DNA of 64,000 bases from Mycolicibacterium tokaiense (lineage in GTDB: Bacteria; Actinomycetota; Actinomycetes; Mycobacteriales; Mycobacteriaceae): contig NZ_AP022600.1 of the NCBI RefSeq assembly GCF_010725885.1, forward strand, positions 1,860,001 through 1,924,000. The letters run 5' to 3'. Positions 39,653 through 51,308 of the stretch are shown piece by piece. How positions within the stretch are numbered: position 1 is the first letter of the stretch; each line of letters opens with the position of its first letter. The translations under genes and the position numbers were made by a program. The notes beneath the pieces were generated by a model. That model searched no databases, was not told the DNA's origin, and worked only from the letters and a program-made list of their open reading frames with translations.

Positions 39653-40534
39653 GTGATCAACAAGTTGCTGGCAATGCTGAGCGGGCTGGTGTTGATGGGT
39701 GCGCTCGCCACCGCCACCCCCGCGGCGCAGGCCGACACGGTCGAGTACCTGCAGGTGCCGTCGGCGGCGATGGGGCGCTCGATTCCCGTCGCCTTCCAGG
39801 GCGGCGGCCCGCACGCGGTCATCCTGCTCGACGCGTTCAACGCCGCACCGGATGTCAGTAACTGGGTGACGGCGGGCAACGCCATGAACACCTTCGCCGG
39901 CAAGGGGGTGTCGGTGGTGGCACCGGCCGGCGGCGCCTGGAGCCTGTACACCAACTGGGAGCAGGACGGCGGCAAGCAGTGGGAGACGTTCCTGGCCACC
40001 GAACTGCCGAACTGGCTGGCGGCCAACAAGGGCCTCGCACCGGACGGCCACGCCATCGTCGGGGCCTCCCAGGGCGGCACGGCCGCGATCACGCTGGCGG
40101 AGTTCTACCCCAACCGGTTCCGGTACGCGGGATCGCTGTCGGGCTTCCTCACTCCGTCGAACACGTTCATGAACGGCGCACTGCACGACGGGATGATGCG
40201 CTTCGGCGGCGCCGACACCAACCTGATGTGGGGCCCCGCACAATTCGGGCGGTGGAAGTGGCACGACCCCGACGTGCACACCCAGCTGCTGGTGGACAAC
40301 AACACCCGGATCTGGGTCTACAGCCCGCAGACCTCCACCGCCAGCGACCCGGCAGCGATGATCGGCTACGCCGACCAGGCCCAGGGCAGCAACCGCACGT
40401 TCTACGCGCACTACCGCAGCGTCGGCGGCGCCAACGGCCACTTCGACTTCCCCACCTCCGGTGACCACGGGTGGGGTTCCTGGGCGCCGCAACTGGGCGC
40501 GATGTCGTCGGACATCGTCGCAGCTATCGCCTGA
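39653..40534 (+). CDS. fbpD: MPT51/FbpD-like antigen 85-family protein
   Basis: 293-residue secreted protein in the place of Rv3803c. Signal peptide ends near AAQADTVEYL. Family body is clear (VTAGNAMNT, TNWEQDGGKQWETFL, SNTFMNGAL). M. tuberculosis MPT51 lacks the mycolyltransferase triad, as I recall with Ala and Asn at the Ser and His positions. Here Ser139 (GASQG) and His272 (SGDHGW) are both present, but the Glu position appears to be Gly (MIGYAD). So it is a partial-triad homologue. MPT51 is known for binding fibronectin and mycolates. Start GTG at 39653, with alternatives nearby. Confidence 0.9.
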   Translation: MINKLLAMLSGLVLMGALATATPAAQADTVEYLQVPSAAMGRSIPVAFQGGGPHAVILLDAFNAAPDVSNWVTAGNAMNTFAGKGVSVVAPAGGAWSLYTNWEQDGGKQWETFLATELPNWLAANKGLAPDGHAIVGASQGGTAAITLAEFYPNRFRYAGSLSGFLTPSNTFMNGALHDGMMRFGGADTNLMWGPAQFGRWKWHDPDVHTQLLVDNNTRIWVYSPQTSTASDPAAMIGYADQAQGSNRTFYAHYRSVGGANGHFDFPTSGDHGWGSWAPQLGAMSSDIVAAIA

Positions 40535-40555
40535 CCGAGCCGGTACCGTGGAAGG

Positions 40556-41038
40556 GTGCAGCTGACCCCGGGAACGCGACGACGGCGCGCGTCCGTTGCG
40601 ATCCTGGCGACGGCGCTGCTCTCCGCACTGGCGGCGGCTGTGATCTCGAGTTGCTCGTCGGGGGAGGACCTGATGACGAGCATGGCTCCGCCGCGGGCCG
40701 ACGCTCCGGCCTCCCCGAACGGCTCGGATGCCACGCTGCCCAGCGCTCCGAACACCCGCGACCTGTCCATCACGCCGCGGCAGCACGACTACCTCGAGGC
40801 GCTCAACGGCTCCGGTGTGCGTCGCTCCAGCGACCTGATGGCGCTCTCGATCGGCAGCTACGTCTGCCAGGCGCGTAACGCCGGGCAGAGTGACCAGGGC
40901 GTCTGGGACTTCGTGTTCCCGCTGGTGCGCGGCGAGATCCACGACATGAACCCCAACACCGCGGTGACGGCGATCGCTGCCCAGGTGGACGAGACCACCG
41001 CGCAGTACATCCGTATCGCCACCGACCGCCTCTGCTAA
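40556..41038 (+). CDS. DUF732-domain exported protein, possible lipoprotein
   Basis: 160 residues. Basic N-terminus and hydrophobic stretch end in ISSC, a possible lipobox (Cys at about residue 33). The C-terminal ~80 residues match DUF732 ([20 protein letters not shown] and a second Cys at the C-terminal end), a small mycobacterial secreted domain usually held by a disulfide. No function known. It sits 22 bp upstream of culp6 and 21 bp downstream of fbpD, so it is likely co-transcribed. Confidence 0.82.
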   Translation: MQLTPGTRRRRASVAILATALLSALAAAVISSCSSGEDLMTSMAPPRADAPASPNGSDATLPSAPNTRDLSITPRQHDYLEALNGSGVRRSSDLMALSIGSYVCQARNAGQSDQGVWDFVFPLVRGEIHDMNPNTAVTAIAAQVDETTAQYIRIATDRLC

Positions 41039-41060
41039 CCGGAAGAGCCCCCCTTTACCC

Positions 41061-42077
41061 ATGGTCAAGAAGTCCCGTAATACCCGTCGGCGCAGGCACC
41101 GGATTCTCGGTCTGGTGGCCGCCGTCGTCGTCACCCTCGCCGTCGCCCTCGTCGTCGCGATCGTGGTCATCGTGGTGCGCCAGCCGGAGAGCCCGCCCAC
41201 CGCGGTGCCGCCCACGGCGGTGCCCCCGACGGAGACCACCCCGGGCACGAAGCCGCGCCCTGCGTTCCAGGACGCCAGCTGCCCGGACGTGCAGATGATC
41301 TCGATCCCGGGTACCTGGGAGTCCTCGCCCACCGACGACCCGCTGAACCCCACCCAGTTCCCGCGGTCGCTGATGCTGGGCGTCACCAATCCCATCGCGG
41401 GGTCGTTCCCCGCAGAGCGGGTGCAGGTCTACACCGTCCCGTACACCGCGCAGTTCCACAATCCGTTCTCCGCTGACGGCCAGATGTCCTACAACGACAG
41501 CCGTGCCGAGGGCACCCGCGCGGCGATCAAGGCCATCACCGACATGAACACCCGCTGCCCGCTGACCAGTTACGTGATCGCCGGGTTCTCCCAGGGTGCG
41601 GTGATCGCCGGTGACATCGCCAGCGACATCGGCAACGGTCGCGGTCCCGTCGACCAGGACCTGGTGCTCGGTGTGACGTTGATCGCCGACGGCCGCCGCC
41701 AGGACGGTGTCGGTGTGGACGTCGGGCCCAACCCGCCGGGCCAGGGCGCGGAGATCACGCTGCACGAGGTGCCGACCCTGTCCACGCTGGGGCTGGCGAT
41801 GACGGGCCCGCGGCCGGGTGGCTTCGGTGCGCTCAACGACCGCACCAACCAGATCTGCGCGTCCGGCGACCTGATCTGCGCCGCTCCGGAGCAGGCGTTC
41901 AGCATCGTAAACCTGCCGGCCACCATCGACGTGCTGCTCGGCGGGGCGGGTCAACCCGTGCACGCGCTGTACGCCACCCCGCAGTTCTGGCAGCTCGACG
42001 GCCAGCCGGCGACGGTGTGGACGCAGAACTGGGCGCGCGGCCTGATCGAGAACGCACCGCAGCCACCCCACGGCTGA
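41061..42077 (+). CDS. culp6: cutinase-like phospholipase/thioesterase Culp6 (Rv3802c)
   Basis: 338 residues: a basic start, one N-terminal transmembrane anchor ([20 protein letters not shown]), a short Pro/Thr linker and a cutinase alpha/beta-hydrolase domain. The nucleophile Ser lies in [11 protein letters not shown]. Rv3802c has phospholipase A and thioesterase activity and is essential in mycobacteria, with a proposed role in mycolate or outer-membrane lipid metabolism. Culp6 is the usual neighbour of fadD32. Ribosome binding site is GGAAGAG, 14 bp upstream. Confidence 0.92.
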   Translation: MVKKSRNTRRRRHRILGLVAAVVVTLAVALVVAIVVIVVRQPESPPTAVPPTAVPPTETTPGTKPRPAFQDASCPDVQMISIPGTWESSPTDDPLNPTQFPRSLMLGVTNPIAGSFPAERVQVYTVPYTAQFHNPFSADGQMSYNDSRAEGTRAAIKAITDMNTRCPLTSYVIAGFSQGAVIAGDIASDIGNGRGPVDQDLVLGVTLIADGRRQDGVGVDVGPNPPGQGAEITLHEVPTLSTLGLAMTGPRPGGFGALNDRTNQICASGDLICAAPEQAFSIVNLPATIDVLLGGAGQPVHALYATPQFWQLDGQPATVWTQNWARGLIENAPQPPHG

Positions 42078-42203
42078 CGGGACACACAGATTTGGCGGCC
42101 CGCGTCAGCGGACCGTAACATTAAGGAAAAAATAAGACCTGCACGCGTTGCGGTCCGTCGACTTGCATTCGCGGATCTGTACGATCTGTGAGGTTTGAGG
42201 TGG

Positions 42204-42244
42204 GGGCCGAGATCGGCAGTGCATGCCGCCGCCTGCCTCGGCCC
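42204..42244 (+). promoter_or_regulatory. structured leader or terminator hairpin between culp6 and fadD32
   Basis: GGGCCGAG (42204-42211) pairs with CTCGGCCC (42237-42244). An inner CGGCA/TGCCG stem lies within the 25-nt loop. It ends 9 bp before the AAAAGGAG ribosome binding site of fadD32. It may end the culp6 transcript or form part of the fadD32 leader. Confidence 0.5.
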
Positions 42245-42267
42245 AGATGTTCTAAAAGGAGAGTTGT

Positions 42268-44157
42268 ATGCCGTTCCACAACCCATTCATCAAGGACGGG
42301 CGCATCACCTTTCCGGACAATGGCAACTTGGTCCGCCACATCGAGCGCTGGGCCAAGGTCCGCGGCGACAAGCTCGCCTACCGCTTCCTGGACTACTCCG
42401 TGGAGCGCGACGGCGTCGCCCGCGACCTGAACTGGGCCGAGTTCAGCGCCCGCAACAAGGCGCTGGGCGCCCGGCTGCAACAGGTCACCCAACCCGGTGA
42501 CCGGGTCGCCATCCTCTGCCCACAGAACCTCGAGTATCTGGTGGCGTTCTTCGGGACGCTGTATTCCGGCCGCATCGCCGTGCCGCTGTTCGACCCGTCG
42601 GAGCCGGGCCACGTCGGCCGCCTGCACGCCGTGCTGGACAACTGCACGCCGACGGCCATCCTGACCACCACGGAATCGGCCGAAGGTGTGCGCAAGTTCT
42701 TCCGCAGCCGGCCTGCCAAGGACCGCCCCCGTGTGATCGCCGTCGACGCGGTTCCCGTCGAGGTCGGTGCCACCTGGGAGCCGGTGGATATCGACCGCGA
42801 GACCATCGCCTACCTGCAGTACACCTCGGGATCCACCCGCATCCCCACCGGTGTGCAGATCACCCACCTGAACCTGGCCACCAACGTCGTGCAGGTCATC
42901 GAAGCCCTCGAGGGCGAAGAGGGCGACCGCGGTGTCTCCTGGCTGCCGTTCTTCCACGACATGGGTCTGATCACGGCGATGATCTCGCCGATGATCGGGC
43001 ACTACTTCACCTTCATGACCCCGGCGGCCTTCGTGCGCCGGCCGCAGCGCTGGATCAACGAGATGGCCCGCAAGCCCGAGGACACCGGCGGCATCATCTC
43101 GGTGGCCCCGAACTTTGCCTTCGACCACGCCGCCGCCCGCGGGGTGCCCAAGGAGGGCGACCCGCAGATAGACCTGTCGAACTGCAAGGCCGTCCTCAAC
43201 GGCAGCGAGCCCATCTCGGCGGCCACCGTGCGTCGCTTCAACGAGGCGTTCGGCCCCTACGGCTTCCCGCCGCAGGCCATCAAGCCGTCCTATGGTCTGG
43301 CCGAGGCCACGCTGTTCGTCTCCACCACGCCCGCCGGTGAGCATCCGAAGATCGTCACCGTCGACCGCGACGAGCTGAACAACCACCGCTTCGTCGAGGT
43401 GCCCGGCGATTCGCCGAAGGCCGTCGCGCAGGCGTCGGCGGGCAAGGTCGGCGTCGCCGAGTGGGCCGTCATCGTCGACGCGGACACCGCCACCGAACTG
43501 CCCGACGGGCAGATCGGTGAGATCTGGATCAGCGGCCAGAACATGGGCACCGGCTACTGGGGCAAGGAAGCCGAGACCCAGGAGACGTTCCAGAACCTCC
43601 TCAAGTCGCGCACCACCCCGTCGCACGCCGAGGGCGCCGACGACGACGCCTTCTGGGTGCGCACCGGCGACTACGGCGCGTTTCACGAGGGCGACCTGTA
43701 CATCACCGGCCGCGTCAAGGACCTGGTGATCGTGGACGGCCGCAACCACTACCCGCAGGATCTGGAGTACTCGGCACAGGAGTCCAGCAAGGCGCTGCGC
43801 ACCGGGTACGTCGCCGCCTTCTCGGTACCGGCCAACCAGTTGCCCGACGAGGTGTTCGACAACGCCCACGCCGGACTCAAGCGGGATCCCGACGACACCT
43901 CGGAGCAGCTGGTGATCGTCGCCGAGCGCGCTCCGGGCGCCCACAAGCTCGATCAGGCACCCATCCACGACGACATCCGTGCCGCCATCGCGGTGCGCCA
44001 CGGTGTCACGGTGCGCGACGTGCTGCTGACGGCCGCGGGAGCCATCCCGCGGACCTCGAGCGGCAAGATCGGCCGGCGCGCCTGCCGGGCGGCATACCTG
44101 GACGGCAGTCTGCGCAGCGGGAAGGTGGCCAACGCCTTCCCCGACGAGACGGACTGA
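42268..44157 (+). CDS. fadD32: long-chain fatty acyl-AMP ligase FadD32
   Basis: Activates the meromycolic acid as acyl-AMP and loads it on the N-terminal ACP of Pks13. 629 residues. Adenylation motifs: [12 protein letters not shown] (phosphate loop), [19 protein letters not shown], and [21 protein letters not shown]. The FAAL-type insertion is consistent with AMP rather than CoA transfer. A very good ribosome binding site (AAAAGGAG) precedes the ATG. First gene of the fadD32-pks13-accD4 operon. Confidence 0.97.
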   Translation: MPFHNPFIKDGRITFPDNGNLVRHIERWAKVRGDKLAYRFLDYSVERDGVARDLNWAEFSARNKALGARLQQVTQPGDRVAILCPQNLEYLVAFFGTLYSGRIAVPLFDPSEPGHVGRLHAVLDNCTPTAILTTTESAEGVRKFFRSRPAKDRPRVIAVDAVPVEVGATWEPVDIDRETIAYLQYTSGSTRIPTGVQITHLNLATNVVQVIEALEGEEGDRGVSWLPFFHDMGLITAMISPMIGHYFTFMTPAAFVRRPQRWINEMARKPEDTGGIISVAPNFAFDHAAARGVPKEGDPQIDLSNCKAVLNGSEPISAATVRRFNEAFGPYGFPPQAIKPSYGLAEATLFVSTTPAGEHPKIVTVDRDELNNHRFVEVPGDSPKAVAQASAGKVGVAEWAVIVDADTATELPDGQIGEIWISGQNMGTGYWGKEAETQETFQNLLKSRTTPSHAEGADDDAFWVRTGDYGAFHEGDLYITGRVKDLVIVDGRNHYPQDLEYSAQESSKALRTGYVAAFSVPANQLPDEVFDNAHAGLKRDPDDTSEQLVIVAERAPGAHKLDQAPIHDDIRAAIAVRHGVTVRDVLLTAAGAIPRTSSGKIGRRACRAAYLDGSLRSGKVANAFPDETD

Positions 44158-44194
44158 CCCCTATTCTCTTCCAGCGCAGTGAGGCCCTGACGAT

Positions 44195-47100
44195 ATGAGC
44201 GACAACACTCCCGGCAAGCCTGACTTGAGCGTTCCGGAGATGCGCACCTGGCTGCGCAACTGGGTGGCCAACGCCACCGGCCAGTCTCCGGACTCGGTCA
44301 ACGAGACCGCGCCCATGGTGGAGCTCGGCCTGTCCTCGCGCGATGCGGTGGCCATGGCCTCGGACATCGAGGACTTCACCGGGGTCACCGTCAGCGCCAC
44401 CACCGCGTTCCGCCACCCCACCATCGAGGCGCTGGCCACGGTGATCGTCGAGGGCGAGCCGGAGGACGAGGACGTCGACGACGACGAGGACTGGTCGCGG
44501 TCGCCGGGCAAGCCCGACGGTGAATACGACATCGCGATCGTCGGTCTGGGCACCCGGTTCCCCGGAGAGATGAACACCCCGGGTGAGACGTGGCAGGCGC
44601 TTCTGGAAGGCCGCAGCGGCATCTCCGATCTGCCCGAGGGCCGGTGGGAGGAATTCCTGGCCGAGCCGCGCATCGCCGAGCGTGTCGCCAAGGCCCACAC
44701 CCGCGGCGGCTACCTCTCCGACATCAAGGGCTTCGACGCCGAATTCTTCGCGCTGTCGAAGATGGAAGCCGACAACATCGACCCGCAGCAGCGGATGGCG
44801 CTCGAGCTGACGTGGGAGGCGCTGGAGCACGCCCGCATCCCGGCTTCGGCGCTGCGTGGCGGCAAGGTCGGCGTGTTCATCGGCGCCTCCAACAACGACT
44901 ACAGCTTCATGGCGGTCGCCGACCCGGCTACGGCCCACCCCTACGCGATCACCGGAACCACCAGCTCGATCATCGCCAACCGGGTGTCGTATTTCTACGA
45001 CTTCCGCGGACCGTCGATGGCCATCGACACCGCGTGCTCGTCCTCGCTGGTGGCCGTGCACGAAGGTGTCCAGGCGCTGCGAACCGGAGAGGCCGACGTG
45101 GTGCTGGCCGGCGGTGTCAACGCGATGATCACCCCGCTGGTCACCATCGGCTTCGACGAGGTGGGCGGTGTGCTGGCCCCGGACGGCCGGATCAAATCGT
45201 TCTCCGCCGACGCCGACGGCTACTCCCGCGCCGAGGGTGCGGGCATGCTGGTGCTCAAGCGGGTCGCCGACGCGCGCCGCGACGGCGACGAGATCCTCGC
45301 GGTGATCGCCGGCAGTGCGGTGAACCACGACGGCCGCTCCAACGGCATGCTGGCGCCGAACCCGGACGCCCAGGCCGAGGTGCTGCGCACCGCGTACAAG
45401 AACGCCGGCATCAACCCGCGCAACGTCGACTACATCGAGGCGCACGGCACCGGCACCATCCTGGGTGACCCCATCGAGGCCGACGCTCTGGGTCGGGTGG
45501 TCGGCAGGGGCCGGTCCCCCGAGCAGCCCGCGCTGCTGGGTGCGGTGAAATCCAATGTGGGACACCTGGAGTCGGCCGCCGGTGCGGCCAGCTTGGCCAA
45601 GGTAGCGCTGTCGCTGCACAACGACAAGATCCCGCCGTCGATCAACTACGCCGGGCCCAACCCCTACATCGACTTCGACCGGGAGCACCTCAAGGTCAAC
45701 GACACCGTCTCCGACTGGCCCCGCTACAGCGGTCACGCCATCGCCGGTGTCTCCGGATTCGGGTTCGGTGGCGCCAACGCCCACATCGTGGTCCGCGAGG
45801 TGCTGCCCAGCGATCTGGTGGAGCCGGAGCCGGCGCCGGAAACCGCTGCGCCGCAGGCAGACAACGCCGACGCCAACGCCGTCTACGTCGGTGGCGTGCG
45901 GATGGACGAGTACGGCGAGTTCATCCACGACGACGATGACGCCGATGGCACGCTGGACTTCTACGGCAACGAGTCCGCTCATGGCGAGGGTGAGCACGAG
46001 CTGCCCGGCCTCACCGACGAGGCGCTGCGCCTGCTGGCCGTCGCCCGCGAGGAACTCGAATCCCAGGAACCCGTCACACCGATTGTGCCGCTGGCCATCT
46101 CGGCATTCCTGACCTCCCGCAAGAAGCTGGCCGCCGCCGAGCTCGCCGACTGGATCGACAGCGAGGAGGGCCGCGCGACCTCGCTGGAGGCCATCGGACG
46201 CTCGCTGTCACGGCGCAACCACGGCCGGTCCCGCGCGGTGGTCCTGGCCCACGATCACGACGAGGCGGTCAAGGGCCTGCGTGCGGTGGCCGAGGGCAAG
46301 CAGAGCCCGCTGGTGCTGTCCACCGACGGACCGGTCACCAACGGGCCGGTGTGGGTGCTGGCCGGTTTCGGTGCCCAGCACCGCAAGATGGGCAAGAGCC
46401 TGTACCTGCGCAACGAGGTGTTCGCGCAGTGGATCAACACCGTCGACGCCCTGATCCAGGACGAGCTGGGCTACTCCATCGTCGAGCTGATCCTCGACGA
46501 CTCGCAGGACTACGGCATCGAGACCACCCAGGTGGTCATCTTCGCCATCCAGGTCGCCCTCGGTGAGTTGCTCAAGCACCACGGCGCCAAACCCGGTGCG
46601 GTGGTGGGGCAGTCGCTCGGCGAGGCCGCCGCGGCCTACTTCTCCGGCGGCTTGTCGCTGGAGGACGCCACCCGCACCATCTGCTCGCGCTCACACCTGA
46701 TGGGTGAGGGCGAGGCCATGCTGTTCGGCGAGTACATCCGCCTGATGGCGCTGGTCGAGTACTCCGTCGACGAGATCAAAACGGTGTTCTCCGATTTCCC
46801 GGACCTCGAGGTGTGCGTCTACGCCGCACCCACACAGACCGTCATCGGCGGTCCGCCGGAGCAGGTGGACGCCATCATCGCCCGCGCGGAGGCCGAGGGC
46901 CGCTTCGCCCGCAAGTTCCAGACCAAGGGAGCCAGCCACACCCAGCAGATGGATCCGCTGCTCGGTGAACTGGCCGCCGAGATCCAGGGCATCCAGGCCC
47001 GTCCGCTGCAGACGGCCTACTTCTCGACCGTGCACGAAGGTCAGTTGATCCGTGCCGGGGCCGAGCCGATCCACGACGTGGAGTACTGGAAGAAGGGGCT

Positions 47101-49549
47101 GCGCCACAGCGTCTACTTCACCCAGGGCATCCGCAACGCCGTCGACAACGGCCACACCACCTTCCTGGAACTGGCGCCGAACCCGGTGGCGCTCATGCAA
47201 GTCGGGTTGACGACGGCCTCCGCGGGCCTGCATGACGGTCAGCTGATCCCGACGCTGGCGCGTAAGCAGGACGAGGTCGACTCCATGACCACGGCCATGG
47301 CGAACCTGTTCGTGCACGGCCACGATCTCGATATCCGAACTCTCTTTGATGCGGGCGATTTCGCGAACATCCCGCCCACCCGGTTCCGGCGCAAGCCGCA
47401 CTGGCTGGACGTGCACTTCTCCGGCGACAACTCCGGTGTGCTGCCGGGTGCCCACGTGTCGCTGCCCGACGGCAGGCACGTCTGGGAGTACGGCCCGCGC
47501 GGCAAGACCGATCTGGCCGCTCTGGTGAAAGCCGCTGCGGTCCAGGTGCTTCCGGATGCCCAGCTCACCGCCTCCGAACAGCGTGCGGTGCCCGGTGACA
47601 ACGCCCGGCTGGTCACCACCCTCACCCGGCATCCCGGTGGGGCGTCGGTGCAGGTGCACGCGCGGATCGACGAGTCGTTCACCTTGGTGTACGACGCGAT
47701 CGTGTCCCGCGGTGGGCAGGGTGGGGCACTACCGGTGGCGGCGGCGGTCGGTGTGGCCACCACCCAGTTCGCCGAGCCCGAGCCCGAGGTGGTCGAGGAC
47801 GACGCCGAGATCCTGAGCGACAACCTCACCGCCGGTGCAGGTCTGGCCGCCGGCTTCGCCAAGTGGTCGCCGGAAACAGGTGAGAGCATCGGCGACCGCC
47901 TGGGCGCCATCGTCGGTGGCGCCATGGGCTACGAGCCCGAGGACCTGCCGTGGGAGGTGCCGCTGATCGAGCTCGGCCTGGACTCGCTGATGGCGGTGCG
48001 CATCAAGAACCGGGTCGAGTACGACTTCGACCTGCCGCCCATCCAGCTGACCGCGGTGCGCGACGCCAACCTCTACAACGTCGAGAAGCTGATCGCCTAC
48101 GCGATCGAGCACCGCGACGAGGTGGCGCAGCTGCACGAGTTCCAGAGCACGGCAAGCGAAGAAGAGGTGGCCGCCGCGCAGGCCGAACTGCTGGGCGGGG
48201 CCTCCACGGCCGCCGAGATCGAGGAGCGGCTGGCCACGCTGGCCGATCCCGGGGTGGCGGCCGAGGCCGAGGAACTCAACGAGAAGGCGGCGGCCACGGC
48301 GGACACCACGCCCGCCGACATCCCGCCCCCACCCACCAACCCTCTGGGTGACACGCCGTTGCCGCCCCCGCCCACCGATCCCACCGGGCAGAACCGGGAA
48401 GAGGGCAAGGCGCAGCCCAACCTGGCTGCAGCGGCAGCAGCGCTGAACCAGCAGGCCATCGCGGAGGCGCTCAATTCCGATGTGCCACCGCGTGATGCGG
48501 CCGAGCGGCTGACCTTCGCCACCTGGGCCATCGTCACCGGCAAGAGCCCCGGCGGCATCTTCAACGAGCTGCCGCAGCTCGATGCCGACACTGCGGCCAA
48601 ACTGGCGCAGCGGCTGTCGGAGCGAGCCGAAGGCACCATCACCGCCGAGGACGTCACGTCGGCGCCGAACATCGAGGCGCTTGCCACCACGGTGCGCGAG
48701 TTTCTCGAAGCCGGCGAGCTCGACGGCTTCGTGCGCACCCTGCGCAAGGCCGAGAGCGACGACCAGGTCCCGGTCTACGTGTTCCACGCCGCGGGCGGAT
48801 CCACGGTGGTCTACGAGCCGCTGCTGAACCGCCTGCCGGCCAGCACCCCGATGATCGGTCTGGAACGGGTCGAGGGGACCATCGAGGAACGTGCCGCGGT
48901 GTACGTGCCCAAGCTCCTCGAGCTCAATGGGGACAAGCCGTTCATCCTGGCCGGCTGGAGCCTCGGCGGGGCACTGTCCTACGCCTGCGCCATCGGGCTC
49001 AAGGAAGCCGGCGCGGACGTCCGCTTCGTCGGGCTCATCGACTGCGTGCGTCCCGGCGTGCCGATCGACACGTCCACCGAGGGCACCCGGGCCCGCTGGG
49101 ACCGCTACGCGAAGTTCGCGGAGAAGACGTTCAACGTCCAGATCCCGGAGATCCCGTACGAGGAGCTCGAAAAGCTGGACGACGCAGGGCAGGTCGAGTT
49201 CGTCCTCAACGCGGTCAAGGATTCCGGCGTGCAGATCCCGGGCGGCATCATCGAGCATCAGCGCACGTCGTACCTGGACCAGCGTGCTCTCGATGTCGCC
49301 GAGATCAAGAACTACGACGGGCACGTCACGCTCTACATGGCCGACCGCTACCACGACGACGCCATCACCTTCGAACCCGCCTACGCCACCCGCCAACCCG
49401 ACGGCGGGTGGGGTGAGTACGTGTCCGACCTCGAGGTGGTGAACATCGGTGGTGAGCACATCCAGGCCATCGACGAGCCCTACATCGCCAAGGTGGGCGC
49501 ACACATGAGCCAGGCCATCAACCAGATCCAAGCCAACCAGGGAAAGTGA
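44195..49549 (+). CDS. pks13: polyketide synthase Pks13 (mycolic acid condensase)
   Basis: Condenses the meromycoloyl chain with the carboxyacyl chain and transfers the alpha-alkyl-beta-ketoacid to trehalose. 1784 residues in the order ACP-KS-AT-ACP-TE. Visible active residues: N-ACP Ser48 (LGLSSRDA), KS Cys281 (DTACSSSL), AT Ser807 (GQSLGEAAA), C-ACP Ser1264 (LGLDSLMAV), TE Ser1589 (GWSLGGALS) and TE His1755 (GEHIQAI). Acidic and Pro-rich linkers separate modules. No ketoreductase or dehydratase, as expected. The stop is 7 bp before accD4. Confidence 0.97.
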   Translation: MSDNTPGKPDLSVPEMRTWLRNWVANATGQSPDSVNETAPMVELGLSSRDAVAMASDIEDFTGVTVSATTAFRHPTIEALATVIVEGEPEDEDVDDDEDWSRSPGKPDGEYDIAIVGLGTRFPGEMNTPGETWQALLEGRSGISDLPEGRWEEFLAEPRIAERVAKAHTRGGYLSDIKGFDAEFFALSKMEADNIDPQQRMALELTWEALEHARIPASALRGGKVGVFIGASNNDYSFMAVADPATAHPYAITGTTSSIIANRVSYFYDFRGPSMAIDTACSSSLVAVHEGVQALRTGEADVVLAGGVNAMITPLVTIGFDEVGGVLAPDGRIKSFSADADGYSRAEGAGMLVLKRVADARRDGDEILAVIAGSAVNHDGRSNGMLAPNPDAQAEVLRTAYKNAGINPRNVDYIEAHGTGTILGDPIEADALGRVVGRGRSPEQPALLGAVKSNVGHLESAAGAASLAKVALSLHNDKIPPSINYAGPNPYIDFDREHLKVNDTVSDWPRYSGHAIAGVSGFGFGGANAHIVVREVLPSDLVEPEPAPETAAPQADNADANAVYVGGVRMDEYGEFIHDDDDADGTLDFYGNESAHGEGEHELPGLTDEALRLLAVAREELESQEPVTPIVPLAISAFLTSRKKLAAAELADWIDSEEGRATSLEAIGRSLSRRNHGRSRAVVLAHDHDEAVKGLRAVAEGKQSPLVLSTDGPVTNGPVWVLAGFGAQHRKMGKSLYLRNEVFAQWINTVDALIQDELGYSIVELILDDSQDYGIETTQVVIFAIQVALGELLKHHGAKPGAVVGQSLGEAAAAYFSGGLSLEDATRTICSRSHLMGEGEAMLFGEYIRLMALVEYSVDEIKTVFSDFPDLEVCVYAAPTQTVIGGPPEQVDAIIARAEAEGRFARKFQTKGASHTQQMDPLLGELAAEIQGIQARPLQTAYFSTVHEGQLIRAGAEPIHDVEYWKKGLRHSVYFTQGIRNAVDNGHTTFLELAPNPVALMQVGLTTASAGLHDGQLIPTLARKQDEVDSMTTAMANLFVHGHDLDIRTLFDAGDFANIPPTRFRRKPHWLDVHFSGDNSGVLPGAHVSLPDGRHVWEYGPRGKTDLAALVKAAAVQVLPDAQLTASEQRAVPGDNARLVTTLTRHPGGASVQVHARIDESFTLVYDAIVSRGGQGGALPVAAAVGVATTQFAEPEPEVVEDDAEILSDNLTAGAGLAAGFAKWSPETGESIGDRLGAIVGGAMGYEPEDLPWEVPLIELGLDSLMAVRIKNRVEYDFDLPPIQLTAVRDANLYNVEKLIAYAIEHRDEVAQLHEFQSTASEEEVAAAQAELLGGASTAAEIEERLATLADPGVAAEAEELNEKAAATADTTPADIPPPPTNPLGDTPLPPPPTDPTGQNREEGKAQPNLAAAAAALNQQAIAEALNSDVPPRDAAERLTFATWAIVTGKSPGGIFNELPQLDADTAAKLAQRLSERAEGTITAEDVTSAPNIEALATTVREFLEAGELDGFVRTLRKAESDDQVPVYVFHAAGGSTVVYEPLLNRLPASTPMIGLERVEGTIEERAAVYVPKLLELNGDKPFILAGWSLGGALSYACAIGLKEAGADVRFVGLIDCVRPGVPIDTSTEGTRARWDRYAKFAEKTFNVQIPEIPYEELEKLDDAGQVEFVLNAVKDSGVQIPGGIIEHQRTSYLDQRALDVAEIKNYDGHVTLYMADRYHDDAITFEPAYATRQPDGGWGEYVSDLEVVNIGGEHIQAIDEPYIAKVGAHMSQAINQIQANQGK

Positions 49550-49556
49550 GCGCCCC

Positions 49557-51131
49557 GTGACGGACGAGAACCCGGTGAAGCAGGCACCTGCGACCACGGC
49601 GGAGAAACTCGCCGATCTGCGCGAGAAGCTGGAGCTGGCCAAGGAGCCCGGCGGCGCGAAAGCCGTTGCCAAGCGCGAGAAGAAGGGCATCCCCAGCGCC
49701 CGCGCCCGCATCTATGACCTGATCGATCCGGGCAGCTTCTTCGAGATCGGCGCCCTGGCCAAGACGCCGGGTGACCCCAACGCGCTCTACGGCGACGGTG
49801 TGGTCACCGGGCACGCCACCATCAACGGGCGCCCGGTCGGGGTGTTCAGCCACGACCAGACGGTGTTCCAGGGCACGGTCGGAGAGATGTTCGGCCGCAA
49901 GGTCGCCCGGCTGATGGAGTGGGTGGCCATGGTGGGCTGCCCGATCATCGGCATCAACGACTCCGGCGGTGCCCGGATCCAGGACGCCGCCACCTCGCTG
50001 GCCTGGTATGCCGAACTGGGCCGCCGCCACGAGCTGCTGTCCGGTCTGGTGCCACAGATCTCGATCATCCTCGGCAAATGCGCCGGTGGCGCGGTGTATT
50101 CGCCCATTCAGACCGACCTCATCGTCGCGGTGCGCGACCAGGGCTACATGTTCGTCACCGGTCCCGACGTGATCAAGGACGTCACCGGTGAGGACGTCTC
50201 CCTCGACGAGCTCGGCGGTGCCGATCAGCAGGCCCGCTACGGCAACATCCACCAGGTGGTCGAGGATGAGAAGGCGGCGTTCCAATACGTCCGCGACTAC
50301 CTGAGCTTCCTGCCGCCCAACACCTTCGACGAAGAGCCCATCGTGAATCCCGGTCTGGAACCGGAGGTCACCCCGCACGACCTCGAGCTCGACACCATCG
50401 TGCCCGACGCCGACAACATGGGCTACGACATGCACGAGATCCTGATCCGGATTTTCGACGACGGCGAATTCCTCGATGTGGCAGCCCAAGCCGGGCAGGC
50501 GATCATCACCGGTTACGCCCGGGTGGACGGGCGCACCGTCGGGGTGATCGCGAACCAGCCGATGTACAACGCCGGCGCCATCGACAACGAGGAGTCCGAC
50601 AAGGCCGCGCGCTTCGTCCGCTTCTGCGACTCGTTCAACATCCCGCTGGTGTTCGTGGTCGACACTCCCGGGTTCATGCCCGGCGTACAGCAGGAGAAGA
50701 ACGGCATCATCAAGCGCGGCGGGCGCTTCCTGTACTCGGTGGTGGAGGCCGACGTCCCCAAGGTCACCATCACCATCCGCAAGTCCTACGGCGGTGCGTA
50801 CGCGGTGATGGGATCCAAGCAGCTGACCGCGGACATGAACTTCGTCTGGCCCACCGCCCGCATCGCGGTGATCGGTGCCGAGGGTGCCGCGCAGCTGCTG
50901 GTGAAGCGGTTCCCCGATCCCAACGCCCCCGAGGTGCAGAAGATCAAGGCCGATTTCATCGAGGGCTACAACCTGAACCTGGCCACCCCGTACATCGCCG
51001 CCGAGCGCGGTTACGTCGACGCCGTGATCGAGCCGCACGAGACGCGGCTCAAGCTCCGCAGCGCCATGCGGTTGTTGCGGGACAAGCAGATCCAGCGCGT
51101 GCAGCGCAAGCACGGCCTGATCCCGATCTAG
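49557..51131 (+). CDS. accD4: acyl-CoA carboxylase carboxyltransferase subunit AccD4
   Basis: Carboxyltransferase beta subunit that, with AccA3 and AccD5/AccE5, makes the carboxyacyl-CoA extender for Pks13. 524 residues from the GTG at 49557. Crotonase-fold halves show the biotin/acyl-CoA oxyanion-hole glycine pairs: [11 protein letters not shown] in the N half, and [14 protein letters not shown] with [13 protein letters not shown] in the C half. The biotin carboxylase partner lies outside the window. It ends the operon; 177 bp separates it from the signalling gene. Confidence 0.96.
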   Translation: MTDENPVKQAPATTAEKLADLREKLELAKEPGGAKAVAKREKKGIPSARARIYDLIDPGSFFEIGALAKTPGDPNALYGDGVVTGHATINGRPVGVFSHDQTVFQGTVGEMFGRKVARLMEWVAMVGCPIIGINDSGGARIQDAATSLAWYAELGRRHELLSGLVPQISIILGKCAGGAVYSPIQTDLIVAVRDQGYMFVTGPDVIKDVTGEDVSLDELGGADQQARYGNIHQVVEDEKAAFQYVRDYLSFLPPNTFDEEPIVNPGLEPEVTPHDLELDTIVPDADNMGYDMHEILIRIFDDGEFLDVAAQAGQAIITGYARVDGRTVGVIANQPMYNAGAIDNEESDKAARFVRFCDSFNIPLVFVVDTPGFMPGVQQEKNGIIKRGGRFLYSVVEADVPKVTITIRKSYGGAYAVMGSKQLTADMNFVWPTARIAVIGAEGAAQLLVKRFPDPNAPEVQKIKADFIEGYNLNLATPYIAAERGYVDAVIEPHETRLKLRSAMRLLRDKQIQRVQRKHGLIPI

Positions 51132-51308
51132 TCGTCGAGAGTTCGCTGGCCCACCTCGGTGCGGCGGCGCGGTGACGACCCGATTCCGGTTCTTCTGGCC
51201 AGGTCGCCTGCCTTTTGGGCAACTTCGCACTATGCTCTTTCTCGCGATCACTTCATCGGCTCGAATTAGCGGGTTGCGGGTGGGGGGTCCCGTAGACAAC
51301 CAAGGCGG

